Assembly: GCA_937927515.1 (NCBI GenBank)
Contig: CALBDO010000027.1
Coordinates: forward strand, 27,681-91,680
Length of the DNA stretch: 64,000 nucleotides
Direction of reading: 5' to 3'
DNA from: Candidatus Kapaibacterium sp.
Lineage (GTDB): Bacteria > Bacteroidota > Ignavibacteria > Kapaibacteriales > UBA2268
Positions 26,035 through 36,831 of this stretch are shown one piece after another; position 1 is the first letter of the stretch, and each line of letters starts with the position of its first letter. The notes under the pieces were generated by a model. The model was not told the DNA's origin and ran no database searches. It saw only the letters and a list, made by a program, of their open reading frames with translations. The position numbers were made by a program, and so were the translations under genes.

Positions 26035-26748
26035 GTGAAGGCTGTTAAAGAGATAAAAGACATAGAGAAAGAAGAAATTCAAGAGAAAAGTAAGTTGCAG
26101 CTGTTTATAGAACAGAATCAGAAATGGATAAATATTTCTGCGCTTGCTGTTGTAGGTATAGTTATAGTTGTATTTGTTGTTCGATATTTTGTTTTGAAAA
26201 CAGAGGCGGAAAACGAGCGAAAGGCATCGGTAGCAATATCGAGAGTGTTTCCATACATTGAAAATGCTCAATATGAATTAGCTTTGCGAGGAGATAAAAC
26301 GAAAAAAGTCCGTGGCGAAGATGTTATAGGTTTGGTAGACATTGTAAGAGAATTTAAAGGTGTACCTCAAACATATGTTGCAGCACTTTATGCTGGGAAT
26401 TGCTACCTGCAGTTGGAAAGATATCGAGATGCAATAGAATATTTTAAAATTGCAATGGATTCAAAATCGAATATAGTACTCGAAGGGGCATCTTCAGGGC
26501 TTGGCGTTTGTTACGAGAGCCTCGGGAATTATTCCGAAGCTGCGAGGTACTACGAAATTGCATCTACATATGCATTGCCTGTTGGGGTAAAAGATAGGTA
26601 TTTGTACTTTCAAGCACTTTGTTTAGAAAAAATTGGGGAAAAAGCAAAGGCAGAAAAATTGTATAGGACAATCATTGGAGATAATCAGTCTGAATTTGTT
26701 GGATTAGCGAAGTCTGGTTTGATTAGACTTGGCACAATTATTGAGTAA
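26035..26748 (+). CDS. Membrane-anchored tetratricopeptide repeat protein
   Basis: A 237-residue protein with a charged cytosolic N-terminus, one membrane helix (ISALAVVGIVIVVFVVRYFVL, about residues 38-58), and an extracytoplasmic TPR region. The region has several TPR motifs: VAALYAGNCYLQLERYRDAIEYFKIAM, EGASSGLGVCYESLGNYSEAARYYEIA and YLYFQALCLEKIGEKAKAEKLYRTII. It resembles YfgM/BamD-like helper proteins. A role in periplasmic or outer-membrane protein handling is only inference. The start is a GTG at 26035, preceded by AAGGTGGG. The giant T9SS gene follows 99 bp downstream. Confidence 0.8.
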   Translation: MKAVKEIKDIEKEEIQEKSKLQLFIEQNQKWINISALAVVGIVIVVFVVRYFVLKTEAENERKASVAISRVFPYIENAQYELALRGDKTKKVRGEDVIGLVDIVREFKGVPQTYVAALYAGNCYLQLERYRDAIEYFKIAMDSKSNIVLEGASSGLGVCYESLGNYSEAARYYEIASTYALPVGVKDRYLYFQALCLEKIGEKAKAEKLYRTIIGDNQSEFVGLAKSGLIRLGTIIE

Positions 26749-26847
26749 TTTTTATGGAATTTTGAAAAAAATGATAAAAGTGTTGAAAATTTTTAACAAA
26801 GAAATAGATAATGTTAAATTAATTAGTAGCAATTATTAGGAGGAGTT

Positions 26848-29800
26848 ATGCAACGATTGCTTCGTCTAAGTCTATTTTTGGTTTTGTTAGGTATTTTTAC
26901 ATTTAATACCTATGCACAACCGCAAGCATTCGTTTCGGGGCGAATAGCTCCGGACGAAATTCGTGTGTTCGTTAAGGATACGGTTTACATTATTAACCGC
27001 GACTATGTTGTCGGAGGAACATTAATAATCGAGCCTGGAACGACAATCAAATTTTACCCAAATGGGAGATTGATTGACTCCGTTGGAGGTAGGATTATTG
27101 CCGATGGCTTTGCTTCTGCAACTTATGTACCAAACCCCGGTGGGTTTAATCCCACGGCTATTCCCGGTTCACCTCAAAACCCATCTGGATGGGATGGGTA
27201 CTCCGATGTTAACTATTTCCTTTCCACTGGTGTCGTTAACGTAGGCACTCAACGCGATTTAACAATCCATCCAAACAAGTACAGTTATATGTTCGATGTG
27301 GTTTTGAATAAGAATACTCGAACGTTTACAAATTGGCCTGAAATCCCAATCCCATTACCTGGTAATCAAGTTCGTCTTCCATTTGAATATGCAATTATGT
27401 TTTATGCAGCTCGTTTGCAAAACGACCCGACAAACGACCACAACTTATGGCTATATCCTTGGAAACGTTACGGTGGACGTGATGTTAATATTGTCCCAGC
27501 AAAAATCCGATTTATTGGTCAACCAGAGAATAATTTCTCCCGGGAATGGGGTCATATTGTTATTTTGCCAGGTGCAAGAGCAGCATTTTTCCGAAACTGC
27601 TCTTTCGAAGGATTTAGAAAAGACATAACTGTTGGAAACAAACCATTTTATGGTACAGACCTTGGAGATACTTGGACAAGTCTTAACCAAACACTAGCAA
27701 ATTTGACAAATGGTACTGGTGGTGCTATAACATCGCTTTCTTCACGTTTATGGCTATTGAACTGCGAGTTCCGAAATAATATGGCTCGACATCGTGGTGG
27801 TGCTCTTGCTTTGTTACAAGCACCAGAGGGTTATCCTGTAGATGATATTGTGAATACGTTACCGAACTACCCACCCGATAAGAACCCTAATTATGTTGAG
27901 AAGGATGGACAAATATCGAGGATATTGAAAGACTTTCCAATTAAAGCATACGACCTTATTGATGAAGCAGTTGATGAACCTTTGACAGGCTTTCAAAGGC
28001 AAGCTATCGAAGATGCTCGTTTGGCATTGCTACTTGGCCGTATACGAAATGTTAAGTTTATAAATAATTATGTCCAGCTATCAAATGTTAGAACTCGGTT
28101 AATTGGGAATCCACCGATACCAATTGTGACAGATGCAACCGACGAGCCTGCGGCTTATCCCCAGCAATATGGGAATTATGCCTTTGGTGGCGCAATTTAT
28201 ATTGCTGGACGAGATGACCAATATGGCCAAGATACAAGAATTGAAGTTGGAATTGGTATAAATAACTCCATTAAAACAACAACTCGTGGAACGGTAGTCT
28301 TCCCCAATGGTGATACATTCGAAGCAAGCGGGAATAATGCAAGTAATTATCAAAACAATGGAAATACATATGGTGCACGCGGTGGTGCGATTTATGTTGG
28401 TGCTAATACTTCTTTGATTGTAGCTGGTAAATTTATTTCTAATGAAACGTTTGTCAAATATTTGCAAGATTCTATTACTGGGACGAATAGTGGTTACTTC
28501 TCCCGAGGTGGTGCTATTTATTGCGAGAATACTTACGGAAGATTGCAGGTCCGTGGCGGTCCACAGAGGGATGCGCTTGGCAACGAGACGCAATTTGTAA
28601 ATAATCGCTCTGGTTCTGGAGGCGCTATTTTTGTCGATGGTTTTACCTACCCGGAAATGTCTCCAGTCATCGGTGGTTCAGATGTCACTCCTATAACAAG
28701 AGATTATGGTTTTAATATAAAATTTATTGGTAATACTGCAACTGCATTTGGTGGAGCCATTTATACAGCAAGAAATATGTCCATTGTTGGAGCTGGTGGC
28801 GTCGAAGCCAATGCACTAATCGGTTATGGTGGGAATTACCCAGTTATATTCGAGAACAATAAAGCCGGCTTCGGTGGTGGGGCTATCGAAATTCATATAC
28901 CACAAGGTTCATTGTTGCTACCGCCCCAGCAACGAGCTGTTGAGTTGAGAAGAGTACAGTTCATCAATAATGTTGTAGGCGAAGGCGTCGCCGAGATAAA
29001 CAAACCGTATATTCGAGGTGGCGGTGCTATGTACACAATTGCTGCGGATTTGAATGTTGTTAAAGGTGTCCAGTTTATCCGTAACCGAGTGTACAACGGC
29101 AATGGCGGTGCATTGGCAATGGTCAATCCTGAATTCAATACAAAACGTTATTTTGTAACAGATGTAGATAATGTGACCGTCGACCCCGGTACCTTGCTTG
29201 CAGTGGACTTTACTTCTACAAATGATGTCTTCACTTATAAGAGCTTTAGCTACCCGCCCGATACAAGGATGCTAACCCAATTCCTTGATAATGAGGTTAT
29301 AGTAGAGGACAACATTCTACAGACTCAAAGTGGAAGCGGGACAACCCAGATTGAGGCTGGAACTGATAGGACAGTTTCCGACTTGTACGATGTTGCATTT
29401 TACGAGCCAAGCTCAGGTTTTGCAGTAGGGCAGAATGGAACAATTATCAAGATTACCCAAGGCGGGGACAGATGGCAATATACTAATTATTCTCAACCAT
29501 ATAGATTGATGGCAATAACATTTAAAGGTACAAATGGATTCATTGTCGGCGATAGGGGTGTTATCTTAAAGACCGAAGACAACGGTTCAAGCTGGAGAGA
29601 GGTACGACCTGCAATATATCCACATGTGCTCAACGATGTATACTTCCCAAGTGCAGCTGTTGGGTACGCTGTTGGTTCACATGGTGTAATTTTGAGGACA
29701 ACGGACGCAGGAGAAACATGGACTCAAATTGGTGAAAATGTAACTACCAATACTTTATGGGCTGTTTATTTTGTAAACACGAATAAAGGCTTTGCTGTTG

Positions 29801-32800
29801 GTGCTCAAGGAACAATTCTTGTTACAACCAATGGTGGAACAACTTGGGATGTATTGTTTGCAAATACTTATGCACCATTGAAAGATGTTTACTTCACCGA
29901 CCTTAACAATGGATATATTGTTGGATGGTGGGGAACAATTTTGAAGACTAATGATGGCGGAAATACTTGGGTTAAGATTGTTGAAGACCCACAATATAGC
30001 TTCAATAAAGTTTACTTTACATCTCAAACTACTGGTTATGTATTCGGTGAATATGGAATAGCGTGGAAAACCGTTGATGGCGGTGCGAACTGGACACCAA
30101 TGGACATAGGAAGCAACTATAGCGTATATGGAGCAATATTCCCATCGGGTCAATGGGGCTTTATTTCTGGTGATTATGGTTTGTTGAAGCGTACATTGGA
30201 TGCCGGTGCAACTTGGAGCGACATTAAGCCAGCAGATGCAAGATATGTTGATATTGTAAGGAGAAATTGGGATACATATCTACCCGAGAACGGTGTAGGC
30301 TTGGGTGGAGCTATCTACATTCTCGATGTTATTGACGACAACCGTGCTAATAGAGTTGATACCATATTCTTTAATCGCGTTAGGATTCAAAATAACAAAG
30401 CCTTTACCGGAGCTGCCGTTTATTCCGACAATTATAATCTCAGATTAGTTTTCAATAGGTCGCTTATTACCGGCAATGAGGCGTATTCTAAAATTGGTTA
30501 CGAACAAAATGTAATCTCTGGCCCAGTCCGTAGAGATAATAATAGAAATATTATAGAGAATCCAGCTTCAAGTGATTTGGCTGGTGCAATTCTTTATGGA
30601 GAGATTGTTGGACCATTACCATCCACCCTGGCTCCAGAGGCAGCGAACTCCATCTACAATAACAAAGCTCGATTCTTGATTCGATTGCCAGATGCGCCAA
30701 ATAGCAAGGGTGTCCTTGCTGGTTCTAAAGCAGGCTTTGGAGGGACAGACACCTTGCGTGGAAACTACTGGGGCCGTACAGAAGCTAATGTTGTAATGTC
30801 TGTCGTATATCAAAAGAAAATCATTGCAATTAATGGAAATGATACAATTTACGCCGAGCCTGCTTTGATGGAAACATTCTTTGTAGACTCAGACTTTAAT
30901 CCAAAGAATGAGACATATTTGAAATTCATGTTCCCTGCAACAGCCGACCCGAGGGAACAAGGACCCTTTGAATCTACACATAAATTTACATACAGACCTA
31001 TACCTCTTGATAATGGAGCAAACCAAAATACTCCTGGACAATACAGCATTCCTGAAAAGGTTTTGATGTCCGGCCTTGTATATGATTTGTACGACAAGGG
31101 TACTGATATTAAAGTAGCTGATTATTCAAATCGAAGAATGGTACCGATTGAGGATTTTGCGGTTGGAATTCCACCAGTATTGAGATTATTTAATGAACCA
31201 GGTAAACCATCGTTTAACAAGTATGTTAAAAGATGGATACGAGACCCGTTTGTAGCTGAAGCTCGCGATGAGAATGGTCAATTGAAATATCCGTTTATTG
31301 CTGCGATGCAAGATGAGTTTAGACCTGACGAGAATGGTAACTACTATCATCCGATTGGTTACCCACTATTCCTTGAGGCTCACGTTAATTATGATGGAAT
31401 AGTAGAACGCTCAAATCACGACCCAAGATTGCTGAATGAGACTGTTTTCTTTGTTATAAACGAAACAACTGGCGATTACATCCGTGTAACTTTAAAACAA
31501 GTCGATGAAAATGCACCATATCGTGAAATATTCCGTGCAAGAGTTGAATTAGTACCGGATTCAACCAATCGCAATCCAAATACCACTATTCGCCGTACAG
31601 AAGAAGGATTGTATAACCTTGGAACTGGTGCTTATTTGTTGCAACAATTGAGATGGAATCCAGAAAAGGAAGACCGAGGAGCATTACCAGGTCGACGTTA
31701 TCATGCAACGACAACTTCATTTGGTAAAGTTCCAAACTTATTCTCTAATAGACCATCTATGCCACCATCTAACCAAGGGAATCAAACCTTCTATGCTGGC
31801 GAAAGATACCGAGCACTCCCAGTTGATACTGGTGATATTGTCCGAGTTGTTTCTCGTACTGTGCTATGGAGAGAAGGTGTTGTGCCAGCATACGATGGAG
31901 GCATTAGCTTCAAGATTGTTGGTTCAACAGAGCCTCCGGTCTTTACTGGTAACATCGTAAAATTACAAACAGATACTATTGTGAAAATAGTACCTTCTGA
32001 ATATCCAAGCCGAATTGGAAAAACAGATACATTAAAATTGGTTGAGTTCTTGCACACGATATTCTTGACCGAGGACAGAGAATATCCACAATATCCAGGA
32101 ACATATTCGGGATTGTTACCAGAAGAAGGTCAAGGCCGAGATAGTATTTTAAGCGTAACAGCAATGGATACAAATAAATTCTTCGACCCACGTTCATTCT
32201 TGTTCCCGTATGAATACAGTCGACTAACATATCACTGGTGGGTTGACCCAACATCTGGACTTTCCCGATGGTTGCTCGTAGATACAATACCAGCAGGAGA
32301 CCAAACAGTGATAAATCCAAAAGACAATGCACTTGGGTATTTAGTATTCCGTGGCAAGCCAATTAACCCATACGTTGTACCTGGTGGTGAATACGTTAAC
32401 GTACGCGCCGAGAATTATCCTCCTGCATTCCGAGTAATTGATTCACTCAAGGCTGCCGGTGTCTCCCAGGATACTATAGACAAGTTCATCTACACATTTG
32501 CACCGTACCTAAATGCATATGTGTATGATGTCGCAAACGCAAGATTCCTACAGCAAGATACTATCCTTAACGGTGGTCAATACTTTACTGAATATTCATT
32601 CAGAATCTTTGTGATAGATAGTACACCCAGATTTATGGATTGGGTGGCTACTGAACAAGAAGCTGATAATATGGCAGAAACAATCTACAAGCGAATCGAT
32701 AGAGCTGGTACAAACTTAGTTCCGTATGTCATCTATAAGCCATCTGTATATACTTGTGGAATGACAGAAGATAACAAATTGAAAGCAAACTTGACAAACA

Positions 32801-34893
32801 AGCTACGATTCCAAGTTGACTTTAATACTGATGATGAATTAGAAGACCTGGCTGCTGAAACATTGGAACCACGGGGCTGGGACTTTAGATATGGCAAGAC
32901 TGCATATGGATTTATGAATATTGCTATTAGAAACCGTGATTGGTGGAACAATCCAGGAGACACTACAGTTATAGATACAACGACCTACGACCAGAATTTC
33001 GATGGTATAAAGAATGAGCAAGTTATAACTCAAACAAGACCTGTTTGGATGGGTAATCAATATTTGATGAAATATGGAACAGAAGACCAGTCCGACCCAT
33101 TCGGCGTAGATTTAACTACTAAAGGCCAAATCAATATCCGAATTGACTCGGCAGTTGCATGGAATTTGTTGAACATAACTCCATCAATTCGATATCATGG
33201 AGCATTGAATACCGATACTGTGTTCACGATAGTAGTCAATGATGGTCACGGTGGAATAAACTTTATGACGATGCCAGTATTTGTGAATGTTGCTCCAATA
33301 ATTATTACTGAAACCCTTCCACCTGCAAAAGAAGACATTGATTACAATCCACAGTTGATTGATTCTTCAAAGGCAATTAAAGTGTACGACCCGAACTTCG
33401 GTCAGGCACACGAGTTTGAACTGATATATCCAGATTATCCCGAAAATGAAATACCGCGAGACCCATGCTTCCCAGAAGCAGGAGTTTGGGACCTTACCGG
33501 ATTGAAGACTACTCCACGATGGCTGAAAATTAACCCAGTAAGTGGTTTGCTTTATGGTAAACCCGGAGTAACTGATGCTCCGAAGACTGAACAGGTTGTC
33601 GTTGCAGTTTGGGATATTGTAAATGATGAACGACAATTGTCTGCCATTAAAATTCTAACTTTATTCGTGGATTCAACAAATCATAAACCAAGAATTACAA
33701 ATGCACCCAAGGTTGTTTGCGTTGAAGCTGGTAAACCATATACAGATACATTGCTCGTTTGGGATTACGATTTGAAGAGAACACCCGTGACAGAGGAGTT
33801 GACACTTAGGGTCATACGACCTGCTGGTTTCACAATTGAACCCAGTGTGATTCGTGGCACCCTTGCCAAAGACACTGTTAAAGTACTTATCAAGACCAAT
33901 GCCTTCCCGAATACACCCGACCCAGATGGAAAAGTTACGATATTCGTTGAAGTTACAGACGCAAGTGGTGCACGCGACACATTAATTTATCGAGTTGAAA
34001 TCTCGAAACCAACAGACTTTACATGCACACTAAAGATTGAAAATACCTTCCCAGGAAACATACCTGGAGATGGTAAGAGCGCATGGCAAGAGTTAGTATT
34101 TGGAACTGCACCGACAGATGCAACAACTGGCGAGGGTCTTGATGGTGAACCAATCGGTACTCTTGATGCTGCATACTGCGAATACGAATTGCCTTCGATT
34201 CCACCCATCGACGTATTTGATGCCAGATGGACTATATCACTGACCAACGGGACACTCCGAAATATATTCCCAAGGGCAAAGAATGCCCCAGATATTAGAG
34301 TTTACAAGGGTCGATTCCAAGCTGGTGGAGTCGTTGGAAATACTTCAGTATTCTATCCCGTATCGATTAGATGGGCAAAGAACGAAATTCCCGATAAGAA
34401 CGATGCTCAAAGAAATCCAACCGGTGGGCAATGGTTCATCAGAGATGACAAATCGAATGGCAATGTGTTCAACTACAATATGAAGACTGGCGAGGGTTAT
34501 CCAATTGACGGCGACATTAAGATTATTGATGAGGGACAATACTGGCGAATCCAAATCGGTCGCGATAATATCACTGGATTCTTAATTGTCCACGACTGGG
34601 TAAGTTCCGTAGAAACACAAGAGACAGCGTTCTTCGGTATTAGCTCTGTTAGTCCGAATCCAATTATGAACAATGCTAAGGTATCGTTCGGATTGGCCGA
34701 GACTGGAAACATACGCCTTGAATTAGTTGATGCATTAGGAAATGTTGTTGCAACCGTTGCAAGAGGATATTACAGCGCTGGACAATACACGGAAACATTA
34801 GAAGTTACAAATGAGTTAGCTAGCGGTGTATACTTCTTGCGTCTAACTAGCGGAACGAAAGTTTACAATTATCCGGTTAACATTATAAGGTAA
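26848..34893 (+). CDS. Giant T9SS surface protein: beta-helix interrupted by a YCF48-like propeller
   Basis: A 2681-residue secreted protein. The signal peptide (LSLFLVLLGIFTFNTYAQ) follows a strong AGGAGGAG. Residues about 40-800 are a right-handed beta-helix of the polymorphic outer-membrane protein type, with many GGAIY/GGALA turns (GARGGAIYVGANT, FSRGGAIYCENTYG, FGGAIYTARNMS). From about residue 845 to 1130 there are seven tandem YCF48/BNR-like repeats of about 40 residues (for example GYAVGSHGVILRTTDAGETW). GGAIYILDVIDD-type turns then resume. The second half holds Ig-like/He_PIG segments (WLKINPVSGLLYGKPG). The type A sorting domain starts at about residue 2590 (SVSPNPIMNNAKVSF) and ends YFLRLTSGTKVYNYPV. 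The binding target is unknown. Confidence 0.87.
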   Translation: MQRLLRLSLFLVLLGIFTFNTYAQPQAFVSGRIAPDEIRVFVKDTVYIINRDYVVGGTLIIEPGTTIKFYPNGRLIDSVGGRIIADGFASATYVPNPGGFNPTAIPGSPQNPSGWDGYSDVNYFLSTGVVNVGTQRDLTIHPNKYSYMFDVVLNKNTRTFTNWPEIPIPLPGNQVRLPFEYAIMFYAARLQNDPTNDHNLWLYPWKRYGGRDVNIVPAKIRFIGQPENNFSREWGHIVILPGARAAFFRNCSFEGFRKDITVGNKPFYGTDLGDTWTSLNQTLANLTNGTGGAITSLSSRLWLLNCEFRNNMARHRGGALALLQAPEGYPVDDIVNTLPNYPPDKNPNYVEKDGQISRILKDFPIKAYDLIDEAVDEPLTGFQRQAIEDARLALLLGRIRNVKFINNYVQLSNVRTRLIGNPPIPIVTDATDEPAAYPQQYGNYAFGGAIYIAGRDDQYGQDTRIEVGIGINNSIKTTTRGTVVFPNGDTFEASGNNASNYQNNGNTYGARGGAIYVGANTSLIVAGKFISNETFVKYLQDSITGTNSGYFSRGGAIYCENTYGRLQVRGGPQRDALGNETQFVNNRSGSGGAIFVDGFTYPEMSPVIGGSDVTPITRDYGFNIKFIGNTATAFGGAIYTARNMSIVGAGGVEANALIGYGGNYPVIFENNKAGFGGGAIEIHIPQGSLLLPPQQRAVELRRVQFINNVVGEGVAEINKPYIRGGGAMYTIAADLNVVKGVQFIRNRVYNGNGGALAMVNPEFNTKRYFVTDVDNVTVDPGTLLAVDFTSTNDVFTYKSFSYPPDTRMLTQFLDNEVIVEDNILQTQSGSGTTQIEAGTDRTVSDLYDVAFYEPSSGFAVGQNGTIIKITQGGDRWQYTNYSQPYRLMAITFKGTNGFIVGDRGVILKTEDNGSSWREVRPAIYPHVLNDVYFPSAAVGYAVGSHGVILRTTDAGETWTQIGENVTTNTLWAVYFVNTNKGFAVGAQGTILVTTNGGTTWDVLFANTYAPLKDVYFTDLNNGYIVGWWGTILKTNDGGNTWVKIVEDPQYSFNKVYFTSQTTGYVFGEYGIAWKTVDGGANWTPMDIGSNYSVYGAIFPSGQWGFISGDYGLLKRTLDAGATWSDIKPADARYVDIVRRNWDTYLPENGVGLGGAIYILDVIDDNRANRVDTIFFNRVRIQNNKAFTGAAVYSDNYNLRLVFNRSLITGNEAYSKIGYEQNVISGPVRRDNNRNIIENPASSDLAGAILYGEIVGPLPSTLAPEAANSIYNNKARFLIRLPDAPNSKGVLAGSKAGFGGTDTLRGNYWGRTEANVVMSVVYQKKIIAINGNDTIYAEPALMETFFVDSDFNPKNETYLKFMFPATADPREQGPFESTHKFTYRPIPLDNGANQNTPGQYSIPEKVLMSGLVYDLYDKGTDIKVADYSNRRMVPIEDFAVGIPPVLRLFNEPGKPSFNKYVKRWIRDPFVAEARDENGQLKYPFIAAMQDEFRPDENGNYYHPIGYPLFLEAHVNYDGIVERSNHDPRLLNETVFFVINETTGDYIRVTLKQVDENAPYREIFRARVELVPDSTNRNPNTTIRRTEEGLYNLGTGAYLLQQLRWNPEKEDRGALPGRRYHATTTSFGKVPNLFSNRPSMPPSNQGNQTFYAGERYRALPVDTGDIVRVVSRTVLWREGVVPAYDGGISFKIVGSTEPPVFTGNIVKLQTDTIVKIVPSEYPSRIGKTDTLKLVEFLHTIFLTEDREYPQYPGTYSGLLPEEGQGRDSILSVTAMDTNKFFDPRSFLFPYEYSRLTYHWWVDPTSGLSRWLLVDTIPAGDQTVINPKDNALGYLVFRGKPINPYVVPGGEYVNVRAENYPPAFRVIDSLKAAGVSQDTIDKFIYTFAPYLNAYVYDVANARFLQQDTILNGGQYFTEYSFRIFVIDSTPRFMDWVATEQEADNMAETIYKRIDRAGTNLVPYVIYKPSVYTCGMTEDNKLKANLTNKLRFQVDFNTDDELEDLAAETLEPRGWDFRYGKTAYGFMNIAIRNRDWWNNPGDTTVIDTTTYDQNFDGIKNEQVITQTRPVWMGNQYLMKYGTEDQSDPFGVDLTTKGQINIRIDSAVAWNLLNITPSIRYHGALNTDTVFTIVVNDGHGGINFMTMPVFVNVAPIIITETLPPAKEDIDYNPQLIDSSKAIKVYDPNFGQAHEFELIYPDYPENEIPRDPCFPEAGVWDLTGLKTTPRWLKINPVSGLLYGKPGVTDAPKTEQVVVAVWDIVNDERQLSAIKILTLFVDSTNHKPRITNAPKVVCVEAGKPYTDTLLVWDYDLKRTPVTEELTLRVIRPAGFTIEPSVIRGTLAKDTVKVLIKTNAFPNTPDPDGKVTIFVEVTDASGARDTLIYRVEISKPTDFTCTLKIENTFPGNIPGDGKSAWQELVFGTAPTDATTGEGLDGEPIGTLDAAYCEYELPSIPPIDVFDARWTISLTNGTLRNIFPRAKNAPDIRVYKGRFQAGGVVGNTSVFYPVSIRWAKNEIPDKNDAQRNPTGGQWFIRDDKSNGNVFNYNMKTGEGYPIDGDIKIIDEGQYWRIQIGRDNITGFLIVHDWVSSVETQETAFFGISSVSPNPIMNNAKVSFGLAETGNIRLELVDALGNVVATVARGYYSAGQYTETLEVTNELASGVYFLRLTSGTKVYNYPVNIIR

Positions 34894-34899
34894 AAAATA

Positions 34900-34933
34900 G
34901 GGCTTATCCCGAGCAACTGCTCGGGATAAGCCC
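34900..34933. terminator. Strong intercistronic hairpin without a plus-strand T-tract
   Basis: Perfect 16-bp arms GGGCTTATCCCGAGCA / TGCTCGGGATAAGCCC with a 2-nt loop begin 6 bp after the stop of the giant gene. The bases after it are CGAAAAGGG, not a T-run, so it may be a transcript-stabilising or attenuating hairpin rather than a full terminator. On the minus side an A-run would read as T, but no minus-strand gene ends here. Confidence 0.6.
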
Positions 34934-34983
34934 CGAAAAGGGATATGGAAAGTAAGTATTATTTAATAAATAGGAGTAGTAAA

Positions 34984-36831
34984 ATGAAAAAAATCTTCGG
35001 ACTTACTGTAGGGATAGCAACAGCAATAGTTTTAATGTTGTCCTTGCAGATAACAGCAAAAGCTCAAGTTTACGGGGATTTCGATACTGTAAGACAGATT
35101 CGAAATGTCCCGTACGAGCCACTTGAAGATGGCATCGAAATTCCACCTTCTGCGTTTGGTTTACCCCCGATGTGGCTACAAGACCTTGATGATGGGTATT
35201 CATTCCCAAACGGTATTGAGATTGGGTTCCCATTTGAGTTTGCTGGGGAAATTTATACTCGTCTTTGGGTATGTATCAATGGCTTTGTCACTTTCTCGCC
35301 ACCACCTTTAGTTCCACCAAAGGACCCAACTGCGTTGTTTTATTCAAGTTCTTCGTATCCCAAGAATGTATTGGCACCATTTTGGGGCGACCATTATTAC
35401 CATACAGATGTTGAAAGATTTAATGGGTATAAACCAACTAAAATTTATTACAAATCAGACCCCGACCGCGGAGTGTTTATAGTAGAGTGGAGATATTTAA
35501 ATATTAATGATGTCAATGTTAAGTCGAGTATTGCTACATTCCAACTTAGGCTTTACAAATCTCAAGACCCATATTCAGCTCAGGGTGATATTGAATTTGC
35601 TTATGGTCAAGTGGGTGGGAATCAATATACCCTAGATACCCGCGTGATAACAAGAAACGCATCTGTTGGAATTAAGGGAGATTTCGAACCGGCTGATTTC
35701 CTAAATGGTCTAGAGTATGGCAAAGACGTGGCAATTGCCAAAACAAGTATGAGACTAACGAATGAATGGGCTCCATCCGGGGGTACAGACCATCGTATTC
35801 GCTTCCGAGCTTTAGCTAGGTTTAATGTCGAAGAATTTTGGGGTGACGGAGACGTCGACCTTTCAAAGGGGTATAATCGCAAACATTACAATATGCCCCA
35901 AAGCCGTTATGTCACTGTAAACGATGCTCGCCTAATACTCAGAAGCGTTGCAACTGGGATTCCATTGGACAGCGTTCGCAGGCGTGCGGCTTATCATGCT
36001 GACGTTAACCATAATGGAAGATATTACTACGACCAGAATGGTGTCAGAAAAGAAATTCGTTGGAGGAACAAGTATTATGGCGATAGCTTACCAGCCGAAA
36101 TCGGTTCTATTAAACAAATATTCTATCAAGCCAATGAGTATGATGCTGCATTGATATTACATTTTATATCTGCAAGAATTCCTGAATTGCCCTGGATATA
36201 CGATACCATTCCGCAATATGGCAAGTTAAGCTCTGTAGAGGTAGCAAACAATTTGATTTTTGGTGAACCCGAAGTGATTAACAACAAAACAAGAATCCCA
36301 ATCTATCTCAATGGAGAGCATTCTGGTCCGCTTTCGGTATTTATCGAGTTAAATGAGCCATTCATTTTAGTAAATAACAACTCGAATTTACAAATAGACT
36401 TCGAAAATAATCGTGGTGTCATAGCTGGAAGTGGAGATTTCTCGAGCAATGAACCGATAGCTTTCTTGCAGCTCGAAAAATCTAATTTGATTCTCTCAAA
36501 TTATTTGGTTCGACTCAATGAAAATGTAGTTAATCCCATATTCTTGTTGGGTAAATCCGAAACCCAAAGCGACAACGCAGTACAAATATTTGATAACGGA
36601 ACAAATTCACCAAAGATTAATTTGAGATTAGATGTTCCGGGGAATTACATTGTTGAAATTCTCGATGTGAATGGCAACATCATCAAGTCCTTCAACTTTT
36701 CTATTACATCGTTTAGCAACTTCAACTTGAACTGGAATGCCGAGCAAGAAAATCTTGGCAATGGTATCTACTTTGTGCGTTTAATTGGCAATGGTACAAA
36801 TATTGTTGAAAAATTGGTCTTCGTTAAGTAG
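34984..36831 (+). CDS. T9SS-secreted protein with dockerin-like domain
   Basis: A 615-residue secreted protein. The signal peptide (MKKIFGLTVGIATAIVLMLSL) comes after an AGGAG. Residues about 40-280 are beta-rich and resemble nidogen-like/PEP-type surface domains (LWVCINGFVTFSPP, VLAPFWGDHYYH). Residues about 285-400 look like a dockerin type I pair with enlarged calcium loops: GDGDVDLSKGY, then VTVNDARLILRSVATG, and ADVNHNGRYYYD, then NEYDAALILHFISAR. A cohesin-like sandwich follows (VANNLIFGEPEVINN and onward), then a type A sorting domain (EILDVNGNIIKSFNF, GNGIYFVRL). The start at 34984 is set by the signal peptide. The next gene overlaps its 3' end. Confidence 0.78.
   Translation: MKKIFGLTVGIATAIVLMLSLQITAKAQVYGDFDTVRQIRNVPYEPLEDGIEIPPSAFGLPPMWLQDLDDGYSFPNGIEIGFPFEFAGEIYTRLWVCINGFVTFSPPPLVPPKDPTALFYSSSSYPKNVLAPFWGDHYYHTDVERFNGYKPTKIYYKSDPDRGVFIVEWRYLNINDVNVKSSIATFQLRLYKSQDPYSAQGDIEFAYGQVGGNQYTLDTRVITRNASVGIKGDFEPADFLNGLEYGKDVAIAKTSMRLTNEWAPSGGTDHRIRFRALARFNVEEFWGDGDVDLSKGYNRKHYNMPQSRYVTVNDARLILRSVATGIPLDSVRRRAAYHADVNHNGRYYYDQNGVRKEIRWRNKYYGDSLPAEIGSIKQIFYQANEYDAALILHFISARIPELPWIYDTIPQYGKLSSVEVANNLIFGEPEVINNKTRIPIYLNGEHSGPLSVFIELNEPFILVNNNSNLQIDFENNRGVIAGSGDFSSNEPIAFLQLEKSNLILSNYLVRLNENVVNPIFLLGKSETQSDNAVQIFDNGTNSPKINLRLDVPGNYIVEILDVNGNIIKSFNFSITSFSNFNLNWNAEQENLGNGIYFVRLIGNGTNIVEKLVFVK

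Noticed and set aside
28099..28593. 164-residue open frame antisense to the giant T9SS gene
   Set aside because: It is a shadow of the repetitive coding strand; its cysteine- and serine-rich composition and the absence of any domain argue against a gene.
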